A stretch of 6,536 nucleotides of DNA from Methylococcales bacterium (GTDB lineage Bacteria > Pseudomonadota > Gammaproteobacteria > Methylococcales > Methylomonadaceae). Within the stretch, counting starts at the first letter, position 1. Each line of letters opens with the position of its first letter. The stretch lies in NCBI GenBank assembly GCA_023134955.1, contig JAGLUC010000004.1, forward strand, positions 1-6,536. The letters run 5' to 3'. A program made the translations under genes and the position numbers. The notes beneath the pieces are model-generated. The model was given only the letters and a program-made list of their open reading frames with translations, had not been told where the DNA came from and searched no databases. Positions 4,528 through 6,536 of this stretch are shown in pieces.

Positions 4528-6423
4528 ATGATTAGCAAAAAATCACGATACCTTGCCATAGCTTTTTCTATCGTTATTCCAGTTGTTATTTTATTTACTG
4601 TTCGATTTGATATTGAAACCAGAATTTTTCCTTCAACAGTTCAGTTACCTGATGGAGGACAATATTACGGTGAACTGAAAGATAATTTATTTACTGGTGA
4701 AGGAAAAATAATATGGACAAATGGTGCCAGTTATCATGGTCAATTCAAGCAAGGATTGTTTCATGGCTATGGAAAACGTGTTAATGCTACTGGTAACATC
4801 TATGACGGGCAATTTGTTAACGGAGTGTTTACGGGGCAGGGGAAGGTCACAACTGTTGATGGATCAATATACAAAGGTCAGGTCGAAAATTACCAATTTA
4901 ATGGATATGGTAGATGGGAATTCGGAGAAGGTTCTCATTATGTAGGTCAATTTAAAAATGGACGTTATCATGGCTATGGTTCACTTGTTATTACAGATGG
5001 CGATTCTTATAACGGCAACTTCAAAAATGGATATTATCAAGGTGAAGGTGAAATTTATTATGCCAAGGGTGATTCTTATAAAGGAACTTTTAAAAAGAAT
5101 AAGTGGCAAGGCAAAGGAATCTATACCTCAGCGGATAAACGCATTTATGAAGGAGATTTTGTTGCAGACAAACTGATGGGACAGGGCATTTATACCGAGC
5201 CTGAAGGTAATCGTTATAAAGGCGGTTTTAAAGATTGGATGTATGATGGTAAAGGTCGTTATCATTCAGAAAAAGGCGATTTTTACGAGGGCGTTTTTAT
5301 AGCAGGTTCACTTACAGGAGAAGGTGTTTTTAAAGGGAAGGACGGGCGTTCATATCAAGGTGAATTTAAAGACTGGTCGTTTCATGGGCAAGGTATTCTG
5401 CTCGAATCAAATGGAGACCGTTACCAAGGTCTGTTTAGTTACGGAAACTATAATGGAAAAGGCAGTTTAACTTATGCCGCGCCAAAAAATGGTAAAACCG
5501 GATTAACTGGAAAATGGCGCTACGGTAGATATATCGGTGATGGCACTCAACCAGACCTTAATGAGACAAATACAGAAAAAGCACTTTATGTACAGAATCA
5601 GTTGCTTGATGAAACATTCAATAAAATACTAACAACAGATCGAAACAAAATAAATCTGTATTTTGTTGGCATAGGAGGTGATGGAAAACAGGATGTTTTT
5701 TACAAAGAGGTAAGCTATATTCGTAATTTGTTTGATACATCTTTTGATACCAGAGGGCGGTCTGCCATTTTAGTCAATAATGCAGAAACGGTTAATACTG
5801 TTCCACTGGCTACAGTGACCAGTATCAAAAAAATATTAAATGACGTGGCAGCCAAAATGGATGCAAAAAAAGACATCCTATTTTTGTATTTAACCAGTCA
5901 TGGTTCAAAAAAACACAAATTATCTATTGCTCAACGCGGCCTAGCTTTACCCGATTTATCAGCCAAGCAATTAGCTAAAATGCTTAAAGACTTACCTATA
6001 CGATGGAAAATAGTGATGATTTCAGCCTGCTATTCGGGCGGTTTTATTCCTTTTCTAAAAGATGATTACAGCTTAATTATGACCGCTGCTGCACATAACC
6101 GGACATCTTTTGGATGCTCTGATAAGGCGGATATGACTTATTTTGGGCGAGCATACTTTAAAGAGGCATTAACTACTTCGGTTTCTTTTGAGACTGCTTT
6201 TGTGAAAGCGAAAGAGTTAGTCCATGAATGGGAAGAAAAAGAAATAGCGAAAGATAAAAAAAATAAACACTCAGATCCTCAAATATATAAGCCAAAACGT
6301 ATGAGTAACTATTTAAAAAAATGGTTTAAGCAACAGCAGCAGAATGAAGTTGCTAAGCCTCAAGAGTCAAAAGTGGTTGGAAATTTAGGCCTGGATGTTA
6401 ATCATAAACTGGTTATAATGTAA
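4528..6423 (+). CDS. Membrane-anchored MORN-repeat protein with C13 (legumain-type) peptidase domain
   Basis: The 631-residue protein has three parts. A signal anchor (about 8-26) follows the positive N-terminus MISKKSR; there is no lipobox and no obvious cleavage site, so the rest is probably periplasmic. Twelve MORN repeats (46-321) keep an exact 23-residue period (Y-x-G-x-F-x-x-G-x-x-x-G-x-G). A degenerate thirteenth (326-339, LTGKWRYGRYIGDG) comes after a 4-residue shift. A C13-type peptidase domain (about 374-570) has H458 in YLTSHGS and C501 in ISACYSGG, the expected catalytic dyad, plus TSFGCSDKADMTYFGRAYF (526-544), typical of bacterial C13 members. A Lys/Gln-rich tail ends the protein. 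C13 enzymes include legumain and the GPI transamidase subunit GPI8; bacterial roles and substrates are largely unknown. MORN repeats commonly bind lipids or proteins. A membrane-surface protease or transpeptidase is inferred. Confidence 0.9.
   Translation: MISKKSRYLAIAFSIVIPVVILFTVRFDIETRIFPSTVQLPDGGQYYGELKDNLFTGEGKIIWTNGASYHGQFKQGLFHGYGKRVNATGNIYDGQFVNGVFTGQGKVTTVDGSIYKGQVENYQFNGYGRWEFGEGSHYVGQFKNGRYHGYGSLVITDGDSYNGNFKNGYYQGEGEIYYAKGDSYKGTFKKNKWQGKGIYTSADKRIYEGDFVADKLMGQGIYTEPEGNRYKGGFKDWMYDGKGRYHSEKGDFYEGVFIAGSLTGEGVFKGKDGRSYQGEFKDWSFHGQGILLESNGDRYQGLFSYGNYNGKGSLTYAAPKNGKTGLTGKWRYGRYIGDGTQPDLNETNTEKALYVQNQLLDETFNKILTTDRNKINLYFVGIGGDGKQDVFYKEVSYIRNLFDTSFDTRGRSAILVNNAETVNTVPLATVTSIKKILNDVAAKMDAKKDILFLYLTSHGSKKHKLSIAQRGLALPDLSAKQLAKMLKDLPIRWKIVMISACYSGGFIPFLKDDYSLIMTAAAHNRTSFGCSDKADMTYFGRAYFKEALTTSVSFETAFVKAKELVHEWEEKEIAKDKKNKHSDPQIYKPKRMSNYLKKWFKQQQQNEVAKPQESKVVGNLGLDVNHKLVIM
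4663..5490 (+). repeat. Twelve in-frame 69-bp MORN repeat units
   Basis: The Tyr that opens each unit falls at residues 46, 69, 92, 115, 138, 161, 184, 207, 230, 253, 276 and 299, with no insertions or deletions. The underlying DNA units have diverged considerably, so this is an old, structurally constrained array and not a recent tandem expansion. Confidence 0.93.
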
Positions 6424-6446
6424 TGCATGTTGGTTCTTCTACGGTC

Positions 6447-6476
6447 TTGTGAGTGCATTTTAACCTCCAATATAAA
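6447..6476 (+). promoter_or_regulatory. Possible promoter reading out of the window
   Basis: TTGTGA (6447-6452, 4/6) and TATAAA (6471-6476, 5/6) are spaced by 18 bases and would start transcription near 6483. The gene it might serve is beyond the right edge, so this is weakly supported. Confidence 0.25.
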
Positions 6477-6489
6477 ACATACTTTGGTT

Positions 6490-6516
6490 ATCAGGAACCG
6501 ATGTTTGCCTGATTTT
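6490..6516 (+). terminator. Weak terminator-like hairpin after the MORN-peptidase gene
   Basis: ATCAGG (6490-6495) pairs with CCTGAT (6508-6513). AAC/GTT extends the stem across a 2-base bulge to a CGAT loop. Only a short TTTT run (6513-6516) follows. It sits 67 bases after the stop, a plausible place for a terminator, but the stem is modest and it could instead be a leader structure of the next gene. Confidence 0.35.
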
Positions 6517-6536
6517 GAGCTTAAAATATTCTGTAT

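Noticed and set aside
4663..5490. Regular 69-bp periodicity as a possible CRISPR-like or satellite array
   Set aside because: The period is in frame, codes for MORN repeats, and the DNA units are diverged with no identical repeats or spacers.
4528..6423. The MORN-peptidase as part of an anti-phage defence system
   Set aside because: The neighbours are a housekeeping helicase and a palindromic repeat, with no partner effector, sensor or nuclease in the window, so nothing here supports a defence role.

Overview
The window is AT-rich and looks like a gammaproteobacterial chromosome. The main support is a full-length DbpA-type RNA helicase with the DbpA-specific C-terminal RNA-binding domain, together with copper-handling genes and a dispersed palindromic element of a style I associate with gammaproteobacteria. 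I cannot fix the genus from the sequence alone. Every protein-coding gene except one small membrane protein is on the + strand.

Left part (1-1629): the 3' end of a multicopper oxidase gene, cut by the window edge, is followed 19 bases later by a protein that fuses a cytosolic heavy-metal-associated (HMA) domain to a TauE/SafE (DsbD-like) membrane domain. The pair looks like an operon for copper oxidation or detoxification and copper or thiol transfer across the inner membrane.

Middle (1630-2824): a Crp/Fnr-family regulator has its own candidate promoter, with two palindromes in and just after it. Its last bases overlap the tail of an unannotated 58-residue membrane-protein gene on the - strand (2384-2560). 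The 264 bases that follow hold a 9-bp AT-rich inverted repeat and a candidate extended -10 promoter, but no convincing gene.

Right part (2825-6536): dbpA is followed by a gap of about 320 bases containing a 160-bp nested-palindrome element with imperfect 17-bp terminal inverted repeats, which is MITE-like or REP-like. Next comes the most unusual gene of the window, a 631-residue membrane-anchored protein. It has twelve MORN repeats in an exact 23-residue period, then a C13 (legumain-type) cysteine peptidase domain with an apparently intact His/Cys dyad. The last 113 bases hold a weak terminator-like hairpin and a possible promoter reading out of the window.

Functionally, the copper genes and the regulator could form one stress-response neighbourhood. 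dbpA is a housekeeping ribosome-assembly gene. The MORN-peptidase gene has its own ribosome binding site and appears to be a stand-alone transcription unit separated from dbpA by the mobile-like element.
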